Notes: generated by a model not told the origin, from the letters alone. 64,000 nt of DNA from Rhizomys pruinosus (GCA_009823505.1 VZQC01006898.1:13026-77025), one strand, 5' to 3'; counted from the first letter of the stretch, positions 31,543 to 44,160 are shown. Numbers and translations: made by a program.

Positions 31543-34500
31543 TACGTATTTTATATTGACATTTTTGGAATTTCATACATGACGAGACTACAAGTGTATT
31601 TCTGTCCTTTCTTTCTTCTTTCTTTTTTTTTTTTTTTTTTTTTTTTTTTTGAGAGATCTTTTGAGACAAGATCTCCCTGCAGCCCCAGAAGGCCTCCAGC
31701 TGTCCTAGAACTCACTATATAACCAGGCTGGCCTTGAACGCACAAGAAATCCTCCTGCTTCGGCCTCACCAAGTGCTGGGATTAAAGTGTGTGGCACCAC
31801 ACCCACACCCATCTTTTTCTTTTCGTTTTAAAAATATTTTTATTTACTTTTAATTTTTTTTTTTTTGGGTCTTTTTTGAGACGGTCTCCCTTTTAGTTTA
31901 AGTCCTGCGGGCCTGGAGCTGCACTTGTGTAGACAGGCTGGCCTTGAACTCACAGAGATCCACCCTGCCCGCTCCTCCCAAGTGCTAGATTAAAAGACGT
32001 GTGCCACCAACCCCCAGCTGTTTACTACTTAAGTTTTTCAAGCAGGGCCAATGGTAATTGTACACCTTTAATCCCAACGCTTGGGAGGCCGAGGCAGGTG
32101 AATCTCTGGAGTTCAAGGTCAGGCTTCTCTACACAGTGAGTTCTTGGCCATCAGGGGTTACAAGGAGACCCTGTCCCATAAATGGACATAAAAATGTAAT
32201 TTATTTCTTTCCGTTTTCTGAACTCACTATGTAACCAGGCTAAAACTTTGAACCTCCCAGAGTCTTCCGCCTGCATCTGCCTCCAGAGTGCTGGGAGCAA
32301 AGGGGCAATGTACCCACATAACCTGGCGTAGTGTTACAAAAGTATTGCCGTTGCCTCCTGCACCCATGTCATGCAAATGCCCATGGAGGTCAGAATAGAG
32401 GGCATTGTAAAACACTGTAATCTGGAGTTTGTTTTGGTTGTTTTTATACCACCATGTTGATTTCGGGAAACTGAACCCTGATCCCTCTGCTATAGCATCC
32501 AATGCTCTTAACTGCCTCCAACTGTCCATCCCGATCACCTTGGATTCTTTAGAGTCACTTCATCTTTATAGTCACTTATTTCTTTTTTTTTTTTTTTTAT
32601 TTTTTTTATAGTCCACTTATTTCTTTTTTCTTATCCTTTTTTTTTTTTTTTTTTTTTTTAATGTTTTTTATTGATGGTTTGTGGTCATTTCTACTCATTT
32701 CATGTTTGCCCACCATTCAGACGGCAGATTTCCCTTTCCCACTTCCCCCCACCAGCCAGCGCCCCCACAGCCCATCCCGATCATTTATAAAACATAAAAA
32801 AACAAAAAGGGCGTAGTCTGCCCTAAACTTTCCTTCATCTTTCAGGTTTTATTTTTTTTCATTTTTTAGCTATAAGTTAGAATCCATGAGTATAAGCATC
32901 CCTCGTGCAAAGAAACCAATCTATATACTGTTGTGCCCAAACCCCGCCCGACAGTCCCACCATTTCAGTGGAGGTTGAAACAGGTGGTTTTGTTGTGTCA
33001 TCAGTTGATCAAATGAGTGTCCAGACTACAAATCGCTGGTAGGTGTCATCATCACCGGTTCACCTCACCCCAATCGCGCCTTTAATTACATTCTAACAAG
33101 ATTCTACAGCTAATCTACGCTAAGCCGACAGCCCCCATCGTGCTTCCGCAGATTGTTCCCTAGGCTTAGAAAAGGGGCAAACGTGGATGAGAAGCAAAAC
33201 GGTCCCTCTCTCCTCCTGTAGCTTGTTTGACACTTGGATTTTTGTCAATTCTGGCTGTTTTCCTTTCATGGGCTGACAGTTTGTTCAGGAGTAACCTTCG
33301 ATCCTACTAATGAAGCACAAGCAATGAGATATATAGGTATTAAGAGCAGCACAATAGTTATTGAGGGTTACTACTACTTTGGATAGACACATATGTTTGG
33401 ATATATGTGAATTTCATGAAATTAATATTTTTATTTTTAAACTAACCTTTATACTTTTACCCGCCTGATAAATAGAACAGGGGTCTTACTGTGCCTTATG
33501 ACATCTCCTAACCTGTAGAGGAGTAAGCTTGTGGCCAAAGTCACCGATGGTTTAGTCCCTTCCTCAAAGGAGAGAGCCAACAGCCAATTATATTTGGGAT
33601 ATACAGGTCAAATTCACATGGGCTTCCTCTGCTCTCACAGGTATTTTCCATTCCAGGTTGAAGTTTAAGCTGTTGCTGATTGTGGAGTCTTTCTTGACCT
33701 CATTGATACACGTATTTGTAATTATGCTTTAATGTGGTTTTAGTTGGCCTTGGGAACAATCCTCCTGGCATTCCAGAAGGCAATCTTAACCCTTACACTT
33801 GCATGTGCGGTCTCAAGACATCCCTCCCATGTTAACGTCAGGTCCTTTGGCAGCAGGGTCTTAGCGCCTCTCCTCCTGCAGGTATCCCATCTTAGGGGCA
33901 AGGAGCCCTTACATTTTGTTGGGCCTTGGATCCCCTGGCCAAACTCTCCCCCTGGAGAAACAATCCATTGCTGATGTCAGAGCTCCCTGCATTAATATAC
34001 TTTGCCTAATTGCATAGCCCAAGGACTTCATTATTATATTTGGCTCTGAACAGAGTATAATCCCTTCCTCAGTTCCCACGAGTGCAAACAGTTCTTATGT
34101 TTGTTAGTCAATTAAAGAAAGGCAATTTTTTAAGAATTTTTTATTTTTAAATTTATTTAATTTAATAAGACTAATTATATTTTTTATATTTTATTTTTTT
34201 ATTTAACCGGGTTTTTAGAGAGAGAGATTACCTCTATAATATTGCTCACCAATTTACAGTGAAAAAAATGAATCATCCATCATCGTCATATTTCTCCTTG
34301 TTCTAATGAGGGGGGGAGGCAAGAAAGTCATATCAAAACCTTTGTTGCACCTAGAAGGTATAGGTTTGCATTAGAACTCATTATAGATAGGGGTGTTACA
34401 TGTAGAATCCACAGAAGGGTTCGATGTTTTAGGTCAATCTTGAGGGCCTTTTTCTTCCTTGCAAGTGTTCAGAGACCGGGGTGAACCTTTCAGTTGCCAC

Positions 34501-35198
34501 TTTTTGGTAAAAACACATCCTACTCAATGCAAAAGCTGTATCTTTTCTTTCTCTTTTCTTTTCTTTCTCAGCCGTTAAGTTGGTGACATTTTTTTTTTTT
34601 TTTCTTTCATCTCTTTATATTTATACTTGACCTATGTTTGTTATTTTTAAGATTTGATTTGCAAGGTTCTTGACTAGAAGGTTTCATGTCTTTCTGTACC
34701 ACCGCCCCCCACCCCCTTTTTTTTTTTTTTTTTAACCCATGAGTTCCAGAACGACAGTTGGATTATACATAACTATAGGGTGGAAGCAAGGCACAGATTC
34801 ATCAAATTACCCATGCTGTTTTTTGGGTGATATAATATGGAATTAACTTGGGAAGCAAACTTTAATGTTTGGCTTTAAATCACTTAAAGAAAGAGATTGC
34901 TACAAGTTGATACTGTATAACAGAGAAATGATAGAGAAACATTTGTATGTGCCAATCTCAAAGTTATTGCTCTAAAGATTTTGTGTAAAACAAATTTGGA
35001 CAACAGCAAATTATATCTACAATTAACTCATATGCATTATTAAAAACCCCGTTTTTTATCAGTCTGTAAACCAATGTTGTTTAGAAATAACACATAATAT
35101 TTACTTTTACTAAGTCCTAAACAAACAACACCATGTATCCCTGTAGACAGGGTGCTGGTAAAACTGAGTACTTGCTGAACTCAACATCAATTAAATAT
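31543..35198. other. Exact duplicate of 25351-29006
   Basis: Same bases and same terminal N as the first copy; see there for content. Here it continues smoothly from good-quality sequence, so this position is the more plausible one. The retroposon copy lies at 32662-34202 (-). Confidence 0.85.
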
Positions 35199-35199
35199 N
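35199..35199. other. Single N: assembly join
   Basis: An undefined base lies between the duplicated block and an L1 fragment that starts mid-ORF2. Confidence 0.95.
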
Positions 35200-35680
35200 A
35201 CTTCAAACTATACTACAGGGCTATAGTCATAAAAACAGCTTGGTGCTGGCACAAAAACAGACCTGTAGACCAATGGAACAAAACTGAAGATCCAAACTTG
35301 AGCAATTTCAGCCACCTCATATTTGACAAAGGGGCCCAAGAAGACACAATGGAGGAAAGACAGCATCTTCAGCAGATGGTGTTGGCAAAACTGGATCACC
35401 ATCTGTAGAAGAATAAAATTAAACCCCTACCTCTCACCCTGTACAAAAATCAACCCCAAGTGGATCAAAGACCTCATCCTGAAACCTGAAACCCTGAAGG
35501 TGATAGAAGAAAAAGTTGGCAGCAGCCTACAAGACATAGGCATAGGAAAAGACTTCCTAAATCAGACAGCAGCTTCTGTGGGGAAATGAGGAAGAAATCC
35601 CAGCCTACCTGAGGAACTGCTGTACTGGGGTAGTTTCTCCAGAGAAGACCACTCAGACACAAAATAAGACCAATAGAAAA
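35200..35680 (+). mobile_element. L1 ORF2 3' fragment
   Basis: Sequence on the + strand encodes the ORF2 late region, e.g. [17 protein letters not shown] (about 35289-35340) and NPKWIKDLIL. Less diverged than most other L1 pieces here. Confidence 0.9.
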
Positions 35681-35689
35681 TCTTTGTTT

Positions 35690-35835
35690 TTGGTCTTTTT
35701 GAGACAGGTTCTCCCTTTAGTCCCAGCTGGCCTGGACCTTGCTATGTAGACCGGGCTGGCTTTGAACTCACAGAGATCCGCCTGCCTCTGCCTCTAGAGT
35801 GCTGGGGTTAAAGGTGTGTGCCACCATGCCGGGCA
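35690..35835 (-). mobile_element. B1 SINE
   Basis: Reverse B1, from TTTTTGGTCTTTTTGAGACAGG to GCCACCATGCCGGGC. Confidence 0.93.
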
Positions 35836-36320
35836 AGTCTTTAGTCACCTGATGACTACACACCAGGCCCCCTGCCAACTCTCAGTTGGGAGGCATTTAT
35901 ATAGGAGAAAACCAAGTCCAGGGGTGAAAAGTTTAAGTTCCCAAGATTAGGGGTGGTAGGCCCTCTAACAATTCCTCCTCTCAAAAAGCAAGCCAAGCAT
36001 AAAGTACAGAAGCCATGCAGAATGAGTTAGTTTCTAAGCAACCAGGTACATGCTGACCTGTTCTCAAAACTCCTGTTCCAGTTCAACTGAATTCAACTTT
36101 TCTTTTATTCCCATACTTTAATTTTAACTACTTGGGCTCAGTAGAGACTCATAATATGGCATAGCTATGTCCAACCTTGAGGTGCCAATGACACTGGTAG
36201 CCAGGAAAGTGGAGAGTCAGTCTCTTTCAAGGATAGGACTCTTGGTAGGTTAACCAGGCTCCAGTGGATGAAACCACACCGAGGGACATTTGGAGACATA
36301 AATTTGACTCTATAGGAGAT
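35836..36320. other. Unidentified sequence
   Basis: No gene or repeat recognised; it ends in a (TA)n run that begins the duplicate block. Confidence 0.4.
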
Positions 36321-37632
36321 ATATATATATATATATATATATATTAGTAATTCCCTATGGGAACAAGCTGGGAAGAGGGCACCCACACAGGGTCACTCCA
36401 GCAACATTCTGGGGACACATGGCAGAAGGTGCAGATCCGATTTATTCTATACAACAGGTGGCCTACATAGGCTTGGGACAGACAATGCCCATGCTGCATG
36501 ACATCTCCTCCCAGTAGCCAATACCAGACCTCTACACTATCATGGGTCACCTTAGCTTGGGAGCGGAGGGGACAAAACCAGTGGTCTTGTGACCTGGCTC
36601 ATGATCCCAAAACATGCTAGCTGAAATGTTAGCTCACATACCATTAAATTATGTTGTATGAAAATTGCAATAATTTATTTTAAATTTTTTTGTCTTTTTG
36701 AGACAGGGTCTCCCTTAGCCCCAGCTGGCTTGGAACTCTCCACTTCTATATAGACCAGGCTGGCCTTGAACTTACAGAGATCTGCCTGCCTCTGCCTCTG
36801 CCTCTGCCTCCCAAGTGCTGGCATGTGCCACCATGCCCAGCTTTAAAATTGTTTTAAAAAGAAGCTGACAAGAGTGAGTATAATACTATTTACATTCCCA
36901 TACACAGGATTTGATGACCTATTTCCTCTACATGTTCATCAGCATTTGGTGTGCTGCTACTTCATTTCAGCCATTCTGATAGGGTGATGATGTGTAATGA
37001 CTGAAAACCTAGCTTTGCTGAACATCTTTCCATGTGCTTATTTCTTGCTTATATCTGCTTTGGTGAACTATTCTTTCATGTCTTTTGTCTATTCTGTAGT
37101 TAGATTGTTAAATTTTGTGTTGTGGAGTTCTAGGGGTTAATAATAATAATAATAATTACTAATAGTTATATAACTATGTGAGTCTGGCTGAAAGTGTGAC
37201 TTGCAAATATTTCTCCCGGACTTTGAATGATCTTTTCCTCCTCTTACCAATATCTTTAAAAGAATAAAACCTTTTGATTTTTTTGTTTTTGAAACAGGGT
37301 CTCCCTATAGCTCCAGCTGGCCTGTGATAGAGATCAGCCTGCCTGCCTCTGCAGCACTAGGATTAAAGGCATGCACCACCACACCCAGCTTAAAGACAAT
37401 TCTTAGCCTCTATATGGGTGCTGGGAATTGAACCCGGGTCCTCCACAAGAACAGTCAGCACTCTTAACCACTGAGCCATCTCTCTAGCCCCAAACTTTTG
37501 ATTTTTATGAAGTTCACTATATCAATTATTCTTTTTATGGACTATGATTTTTTGAATCAAGTGTAAGAACTCTGGTGAGCTTTGAAACTACAGAATAATA
37601 TTTTACCCCAGTTTTTTTTTTTTTTTTTTTTT
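36321..37632. other. Exact duplicate of 29008-30319
   Basis: Same content as the first copy: B1 at 36690-36843, old antisense L1, dimeric SINE at 37285-37491, ending in poly(T) and an N. Left of it sequence is continuous, so this may be the true location. Confidence 0.85.
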
Positions 37633-37633
37633 N
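37633..37633. other. Single N: assembly join between poly(T) and poly(A)
   Basis: A T run meets an A run of about 28 across one N. This is an unlikely natural junction and looks like a forced join of homopolymer ends. Confidence 0.95.
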
Positions 37634-37663
37634 AAAAAAAAAAAAAAAAAAAAAAAAAAAGCC

Positions 37664-37983
37664 TCATACATATTTGTAAAAGAAGCAAGATAACCTTATT
37701 TGGAGCAAAACAACAATCTAGATTGTATAGGGATACACGGTGATGACAGACAGCAGGCCACATGAATGAGCATGCTCAAGGGTCCCAGGCTACAGCCTTC
37801 AGTCTCTTTCTTTAGTATCGAAAGGGGCTAGTTACTAAGGGGTGTGTTTTGAGTGGCTCCATACTTTGACAAATTAGTCATACTTTTTTTTCCTACTGCA
37901 CATGTTTCTCCCTATAAGGCATCCCTTTTTAATCATATGCACCTCTAATTGTCCATAGTCATAAGATGGTAATTTGGAGATTG
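37664..37983. other. Unidentified sequence
   Basis: No gene or repeat recognised. Confidence 0.4.
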
Positions 37984-38390
37984 TGCTGGATAGCTTTAGT
38001 GTCAACTTGACACCTGGGTTGAGGGAGCCTCAACTGGGGAATTGGCTCCATTGGACTGGCCTGTGGCCATATATGTGGAGTATTTTCTTGATTACTGAGT
38101 GATGCGGGGGGGGGGGGCTCAGCCTATTGTGGGTGGTGCCACCCCTGGGTAGGTGGCTTTGTACTGCATAAGAAAGCACCGTCAAGCATGGGCCAGGGGG
38201 CAAGACAGGAAGCAGCTTTCCTCCATGGCCTATGCTTCAGCTCCTGCCTTCAGGTTCCTGCTCTGAGTTCCTATGTTGGGCTCCTTCGGTGATGAAGGAG
38301 ATGTGAACCGAATAAACCCTTTCCTCCCCAAGTTGGTTTTGGTCAGAGTGTTTTGTTGCAGCAATTGAAGGCAAAGTAGGACAGAGATTC
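37984..38390 (+). repeat. Medium-reiterated rodent repeat (family A), most complete copy
   Basis: It starts TGTGCTGGATAGC, with GTGTCAACTTGACA, CCATTGTGGGTGGTGCC, a C-rich CTCCTGCCTTCAGG block and AATAAACCCTTTCCTCC, ending AAGTAGGACA. The TG...CA ends and internal AATAAA make an LTR possible. The family name is uncertain. Confidence 0.7.
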
Positions 38391-38868
38391 TCCCTAAAAG
38401 ACATAATTTAGTCTTATATCTCATACATCCAAAACCAGTTCAGGCTGACTGACACTTCTGTTCTTTATACCAGGATATATCTGGTATACACTGAACTAGA
38501 AACTGTCTAAAGTTGATTGTTATTAGGGGCACTGAAACTTACGCTCTTGTTTGGAGATGGAAGTACAGGTAACCTGATGTATGTGAAGGGTAGAAGGGGT
38601 TCTGAGATTGAGAGATGTGTGTACAGTTCCTGCAGGTGACAGAACTGGCTGCCAAGTGCATTACTATGAGTGTGTATGTGTGTGTGTGTGTCTATGTGTG
38701 TCTGTATGTGCACAAACACAAATGAGATTCCAGATTTAGCAGAACATTTGAAAAGCAAAGACAACAATTTTGAGTTTCTAAAATCAAGAATAGCCATTGA
38801 TGAAAAGTTACTTTATTTATTCACTGTTTCCTAGGATTTCACTATTCATGACTGCTGTTTCCTTTGGT
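38391..38868. other. Unidentified sequence with (TG)n
   Basis: Only a TG-rich microsatellite at 38669-38706 is recognisable. Confidence 0.45.
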
Positions 38869-38869
38869 T

Positions 38870-39104
38870 GTATTTTTAAATATTTTTATTTATTATTTTT
38901 ATTTTATGTGTATGAATGTATTGCCTGCATGTATATAAGTACGCCTGTGTTGTGCAATGTCCATGGAGGTCAGAAGAAGGCATTGGGTTCCCTGGAGCTA
39001 GAGTTTTGGATGGTTGTTACTTACCATGTGGGTGCTGGGAATCAAATCCAGGTCCTCTGCAAGAGCAGCCAGTGCTCTTAACTGCTGAGACATCTCTCAA
39101 GCCC
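38870..39104 (-). mobile_element. B3-type SINE
   Basis: Reverse B3 with GTATGAATGTATTGCCTGC and CATCTCTCAAGCCC. Another lies immediately after it. Confidence 0.93.
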
Positions 39105-39328
39105 TGATTGTATTTATTTTTATTTTATGTGTATGAGTATATGCATGTATGTATGTATGTTCACCTGTGTTGTGCGGTGCCCATGGAAGCCAGAAGAGGG
39201 TGTTTGATTGCCTGGAAATGGAGTTACAGATAGTTGCTAGCCAACTTGTGGGTGCTGGGAATTGAACTCCCATCTTCTTCAAGAGCAAGTCAGTGCTCTT
39301 GAGCACTGAGCCTTCTCTCCAGCCGTTG
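39105..39328 (-). mobile_element. B3-type SINE
   Basis: Reverse B3 with GGTGCCCATGGAAGCCAGAAG and TTCTCTCCAGCC. The two SINEs are head-to-tail. Confidence 0.93.
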
Positions 39329-39329
39329 G

Positions 39330-39792
39330 TTGTATTTTTAAAAATCAAACATTTTCTTATAGTCGTGAATTAGTAAAAGCAGCAGATACCTTGTCATTCT
39401 TTGATTATTAGATTAAATCCACCATGCTATAGTACTAAAAGTTCATTTTTAAAAACAAGGTTATTTCACTCAAAATGTTGAGTGAAATGAACCACAAGAA
39501 CCATATTAAGCATCTCATAATGGATTAAATGTATATATGTTATCAATAGTCCTACCCAGCTGTAAATCCTGTGAACCACAATGACCAGCCCAGCAAGATA
39601 TGCTTAATGGTATGATAGTGGCATTCATATCTTGGGGCTAACTAACAGCTGTCTGACTGGACTTAAGGCCAACTCAACACTAGGGATTTAGTGCTGGTAC
39701 TCTAAACCTAGCCAAGAAATGTGACTACAGGGGACACAGACTCTAAATGGGAATGCGCTAATCCCATTTTGTAAACTGATGTAGTATCCAAC
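39330..39792. repeat. L1-associated or unassigned rodent repeat
   Basis: TAGTCCTACCCAGCTGTAAA at about 39548 recurs near 61139. The following GACTTAAGGCCAACTCAACA stretch belongs to the same known-looking rodent repeat. It is probably continued at 41150-41540, after the retroposon. Confidence 0.45.
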
Positions 39793-39805
39793 CACTTTCT
39801 TTTTT

Positions 39806-41053
39806 TTTAACATTTTTTATTGATGCTTTGTGCATTTCATACATCATTTTCCAATTCAGATCAGGCATATTTCCCTTTCCTTTCCCCCCCACCCCCACCC
39901 CATCCCAGATCATGCATTCTGCCATAACTGTCCTGCATATTTCTCTCAGTTTTTTTTCCATTTTTTAGCTATAAGTGATAATCCATGAGTACAAGCATCC
40001 TTCATGTAAAACCAATTTGTAGGCTGTTGTGCCCAAACACCTACAGCCCCACCATCCAGTGGGGGGTGACAGGTTGTTTGTTCAATCAAGTTGATCAAAT
40101 GAGTGTCCAGACTACATTGCTGTAGTTTCACCATTCACCCCAATCGCAGCCCTTACATTCTACCACGCCCCCTCTTCCGCAGGTTGTTCCCTAGGCTTAG
40201 AAAAGGGGCACAGGTGGATGAGAGGTAAAACAGTCCACTCTCTCTGGAGCTGTTGACTTGGACTCTGGTCAATTCTGGCTGTTTCCTTTCATGGGCTGAC
40301 AGTTTGTCCAGGAATAACCTTTCGATCCTACTAATGAAGAACAAGCAATTAGATATATAGGTATTTAAGCAGCACTAATAGTTATGGTAGGTTACTTTAG
40401 CATAGACACATGTTTGGATATGTTAATCCATGAATTACAATTTTCCCCCCTGTTAAATATGACAGGGTCTTACTGTGGCTTATAACATCTCCTAACCTGT
40501 AGAGGATGTAAGCTTGTGGCATCAGCCATGGGTTATTCCTCCAAGGAGAGAGCCAATAGCCAATTAGATTTGGGATATACAGGCATATGGCTGCCTCTGC
40601 TGCACAGTATTTCCAGGCAGGTGAGGTGTAGCTGGTGCTGACGGTGGAGTCTTGCTTGACTCAAGGAGACCCGTATTTGCTTTATTGGTTTAGTGGCCTT
40701 TGGTAACACTCTCTGGTATTCCAGAGGCCATCTGTACACTTGCATGTGTGGTCTCAATACATCTTTCCCATGTTAACGTCAGGTCTTCGGCAGCAGGGCC
40801 TTATCGCCTCTCTTCTTGCAGGTATCCCAGTTTAGAGGCAAGGGGCCTTAGATCCCCTGGCCAACATCTCCCTGGTAGAATAATCCATTACTGATGTCAG
40901 AGCTCCTGTATTGATATATTTTGCTTAAGTGCATAGTTTAAGGACTTTAGTATTATATTTGGTTCTGAACAGAGAATAATCCTTTTCACAGTTCTTATGT
41001 CTATTAGTCAATTAAAGAAGGCAGTTTTACCGGTTTTATAAGAGATTACCTCT
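39806..41053 (-). mobile_element. Retroposon family, longest clean copy (~1.25 kb)
   Basis: On the minus strand it ends in a purine-rich G tract (about 39885-39905), CAATAAAAAATG-like sequence and a poly(A) (T-run at 39801). It matches 2332-3014 over its 3' half. No open frame longer than about 80 codons and no recognisable protein motif. Cryptic LTR or non-coding RNA origin remains possible. Confidence 0.7.
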
Positions 41054-41685
41054 TTCTAAATAGTTATCCTTGGAGAAATGCTGCTCTTGCTCATCCTCAA
41101 AGCAGTTTCCTTTTGCAGCAGCCAGAGGCTAGTGTAAAGAACCACAACTAGTCAGAGAGAAGAGAATAACGGACTCTGGAGCATCCATTCCCAAGTGGGA
41201 TGTCTATAGCACAAACCCTCCACCTAGGGCTCAGGAAACTCCACAGAAGAGGGTCTGGAAAGTTCGTGAGCCAGAGGACTGGGAGAGCTACTGTGAAAAG
41301 CATCTTCTGGACATGGTGGGAATTCGCACCCATGAACTCCAAACAATATAGTACCGGCACAAGACCACACCAGTCCACACCCCAGAGTGGATGAGGAAGT
41401 GCACAGGGCCCCAGCCCTAGTTAAAGCGCTACAGGCAGTGCTCATGGCTGCTGAGGAAGAAGACTTCCATTTTCTGCAGCAACAAGACCCCTGATTGCCC
41501 ATGCCCAGGGGTTAACCAACACCCAAGTATATGAGGGGAGAAGTAATCAGACTTAGAATGCACACACACACACACACATAATTATACAGGAAGAAGATAT
41601 GAATTTAAGAGGGGATGTGGGGTGGAGGGCATGAGAGGAGTTAGTGGGAGAGAGAAGTAGAAATGATGAAAATATTGCACTCCAG
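41054..41685 (+). repeat. L1-associated or unassigned rodent repeat, with (CA)n
   Basis: GTGGGATGTCTATAGCACAAA and CTCAGGAAACTCC blocks recall the repeat also seen at 61137-62230. A short (CA)n lies at 41561-41579. Confidence 0.5.
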
Positions 41686-41688
41686 AGC

Positions 41689-42033
41689 TGGAGAGATGGC
41701 TTACTGGGTAACAGCACTAACTACTTTTTTTTTTTTGGAGGGGGGCTCTTTTTGAGACAGGGTCTCCCTTTAGTCCCAGATGGTCTAGAGCTCACTCTGT
41801 AGACCAGGCTGGCCTTGAACTCACAGAGATCCACCTGCCACCACGCCACCCACTACACTGACTATTCTTACAGAAGACCCAGGTTAAATTTCCAACATCC
41901 ACATAGTGGTTAAAAACCACCCGTAACTCCAGTTCCAGGGGAATCCGACATTCTTTTGGGCATTGTATGACACAGTGCACTTACATACATGTATGCAATA
42001 CACTCACACACATAAAATAAAAATAATAAATAA
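41689..42033 (+). mobile_element. B3-type SINE interrupted by a reverse B1
   Basis: Head at 41689-41725, a reverse B1 at 41726-41850, then the B3 body and AAATAAAAATAATAAATAAAG tail. The order of insertion is readable: B1 entered the B3. Confidence 0.85.
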
Positions 42034-42134
42034 AGAATCAAAGCTCTTTTCTGGTCTGAGATCACCAACATTGGTCACATTGAGAATTCCTCCATAGACA
42101 TTCTCTTTGAAGGTATTCATGATGGGTTTCCATG

Positions 42135-42325
42135 AGCTTTTTATTTATTTATTTATTTATTTATTTATTTTTTTTTTTGGTCTTTTCGAGACAGGGTCTC
42201 CCTGTAGCCCCAGCTGGCCTGGAACTCACTCTGTAGATCAGGCTGGCCTTGAACTCACAAAGATCCACCTGCCTCTGCCTCCCAAATGCTAGGATTAAAG
42301 GCGTGTGCCACCCGCCTGGGCTCCA
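42135..42325 (-). mobile_element. B1 SINE with (TTTA)n tail
   Basis: (TTTA)n at 42139-42170 and a T run precede reverse B1 ending GCGTGTGCCACCCGCCTGGG. Confidence 0.92.
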
Positions 42326-42678
42326 TGAGCTTTTTCATATACCTGTACTATGGGTTCTATCTTACACTTACTACCAAACTACACACATCTCAACTTCAGA
42401 CATTGACCCCACTATAATAAATGCCAGTGGACACATCAGCTGGAAAATTGCCTTTGTGTCTAAGAAATTTCATCGTGGAGATGCCCACCTGCTGGGAGCT
42501 ACTGCTCAAGCCATGGGAAGTTTCATTGGGGGCCACAGCTGGATACAGATAAAAGCTCTGCTGGCTCAGTGGGCAGGGCACTTACCAGCAGCACTGAAGA
42601 TACACTGTGGCAAGTCCCCCACATGCTGGCCCCACAGAAGCTGCTGGGAAATACAGAAGGTTCATCTCTGTTACTTTT
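42326..42678. other. Unidentified sequence
   Basis: An open frame covers part of it (to 42680), but it begins inside a B1 and has no recognisable domain. I see no gene. Confidence 0.4.
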
Positions 42679-42679
42679 A

Positions 42680-42876
42680 AATTTTTTATTTATTGTTTTT
42701 AGTGATGCAGATGAGTGTTTTGCCTATATACAATGCTCATGGCATTCCAGGTGTCAGAGCCCCTGGAACTGAAGTTATGAATGGTTGTGAGCTGCCATGT
42801 AAATGCTGTGAATTGAACCCAGGTCCTCTGGAAGAGCAGCTAATGCTCTTAACCACTAAGCCATCTCTCCAGCCCT
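42680..42876 (-). mobile_element. B3-type SINE
   Basis: Reverse B3 with GCTGCCATGTAAATGCTG and GCCATCTCTCCAGCCC. Confidence 0.9.
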
Positions 42877-43123
42877 CTGATATTTTTTAAAGTTTATGGT
42901 GACATAATTATAGACTCACTTGTTATTGAAAGATAAAATACAGAGATGCTTCCTGGGCCCTTTATTCAACTTCCAGTAATAGTGGGACTTTTGCTGCCAC
43001 CACCTGCCACAGCAGGATGCTGGATTCGCAGCATTGGAGATGCTGACTTCCATTGCTACCCAGATCTCTCACTTGCCCTTTTAGAGCTACATTCCAAAGT
43101 TGTATTTTAAAAGACATAGATGA

Positions 43124-43364
43124 TGGGGCTGGAGAGATGGCCTAGCGGTTAAGAGCACCGACTGCACTTGCAGAGGACCCGGGTTCGATCTCCAGCACCC
43201 ACATGGCGGCTAAGAACCGTCTGTAACTCCAATTCCAGGCGAACTCCAGTTCCAGGGGAAACAGAGACCCTCTTCTGACCTCCGAGGCACTGCACGACAC
43301 GGGTGCACAAACCTACATGCAGTACATTCATACACATACAAAAATAAATAAAATTAAAAAAAAA
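43124..43364 (+). mobile_element. Young B3-type SINE with perfect 16 bp target-site duplication
   Basis: The element is near consensus, from GGGCTGGAGAGATGGCC to an A-rich tail. TAAAAGACATAGATGA occurs at 43108-43123 and again at 43365-43380 without a mismatch. Confidence 0.97.
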
Positions 43365-43506
43365 TAAAAGACATAGATGAAAAATAGGTGTTATATGAGT
43401 GAGTCAGGGACCACCCCTGCAAACCCACCTGATCTTTACATCCACACGGTGGCAGTGACCTTGTCAACAGATCTGTGACGCCTTACTGTGCTGATTTCAA
43501 AAAAAA

Positions 43507-43660
43507 TTTTTTTTGGTCTTTTCGAGTCAGTGTCTCCCTGTAGTCCCAGCTGTCCTGGAACTCACTCTGTAGACCAGGCTGGCCTTGAACTCACAAAGAT
43601 CCGCCTGCCTCTGCCTCCCAAGTGCTAGGATTAAAGGCATGTGCCACCATGCCCAGCTGA
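43507..43660 (-). mobile_element. B1 SINE
   Basis: Reverse B1, with GACCAGGCTGGCCTTGAACTC and TGTGCCACCATGCCCAGC. Confidence 0.93.
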
Positions 43661-44160
43661 TTTCAAATTTTTATACAACTAATTTTTCAAATCTAGCTCC
43701 TAAATATAAATATATAGAAGTTCATCAGCTTATAGTCTGTCTGCTGTGTTAGACATCGTTAGAAACTGCATTCAACAGTTAAATCTTGGGGCTCTGTGAT
43801 ACAAGCTGCTGCTCCTCTCGGTTTTTCTTCTAAAAAGACCCTGCGATGCTGAATGGATGGATCTAGAAGTGTCAGTCTCCTCTTCCATCCACCTTCACCT
43901 TGCAGGTTCCCGTCTCTTGCTGCTCTGGGAAGTGGCCTCTGAGCTGTTGCTGCCTTGAAAAGTATAAGGAGTGGAAGCCTCCCAACTCCCATCTTCTTCA
44001 GCAAATCAGTCTAAGCAGAGACCTAATAAAGCTATTGCTCAGCACTGCCACCTTGCGGTCACATCTTTTCCTCCTCTCAGTCTTGAAATGTCCAAAACTC
44101 TCTGGTCTCTTAACCCTGACAGTCACCAAGCTGACCTCCATCTCTCTGCTGCGCTATAAA
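43661..44160. other. Unidentified sequence
   Basis: No gene recognised; overlapping ORFs of 62-87 codons at 43759-44163 have no known motif. Confidence 0.4.

Noticed and set aside
25351..35198. Recent segmental duplication or tandem gene array
   Set aside because: Perfect identity with shared terminal N, an error-rich third copy and no genes make assembly artefact far more likely.
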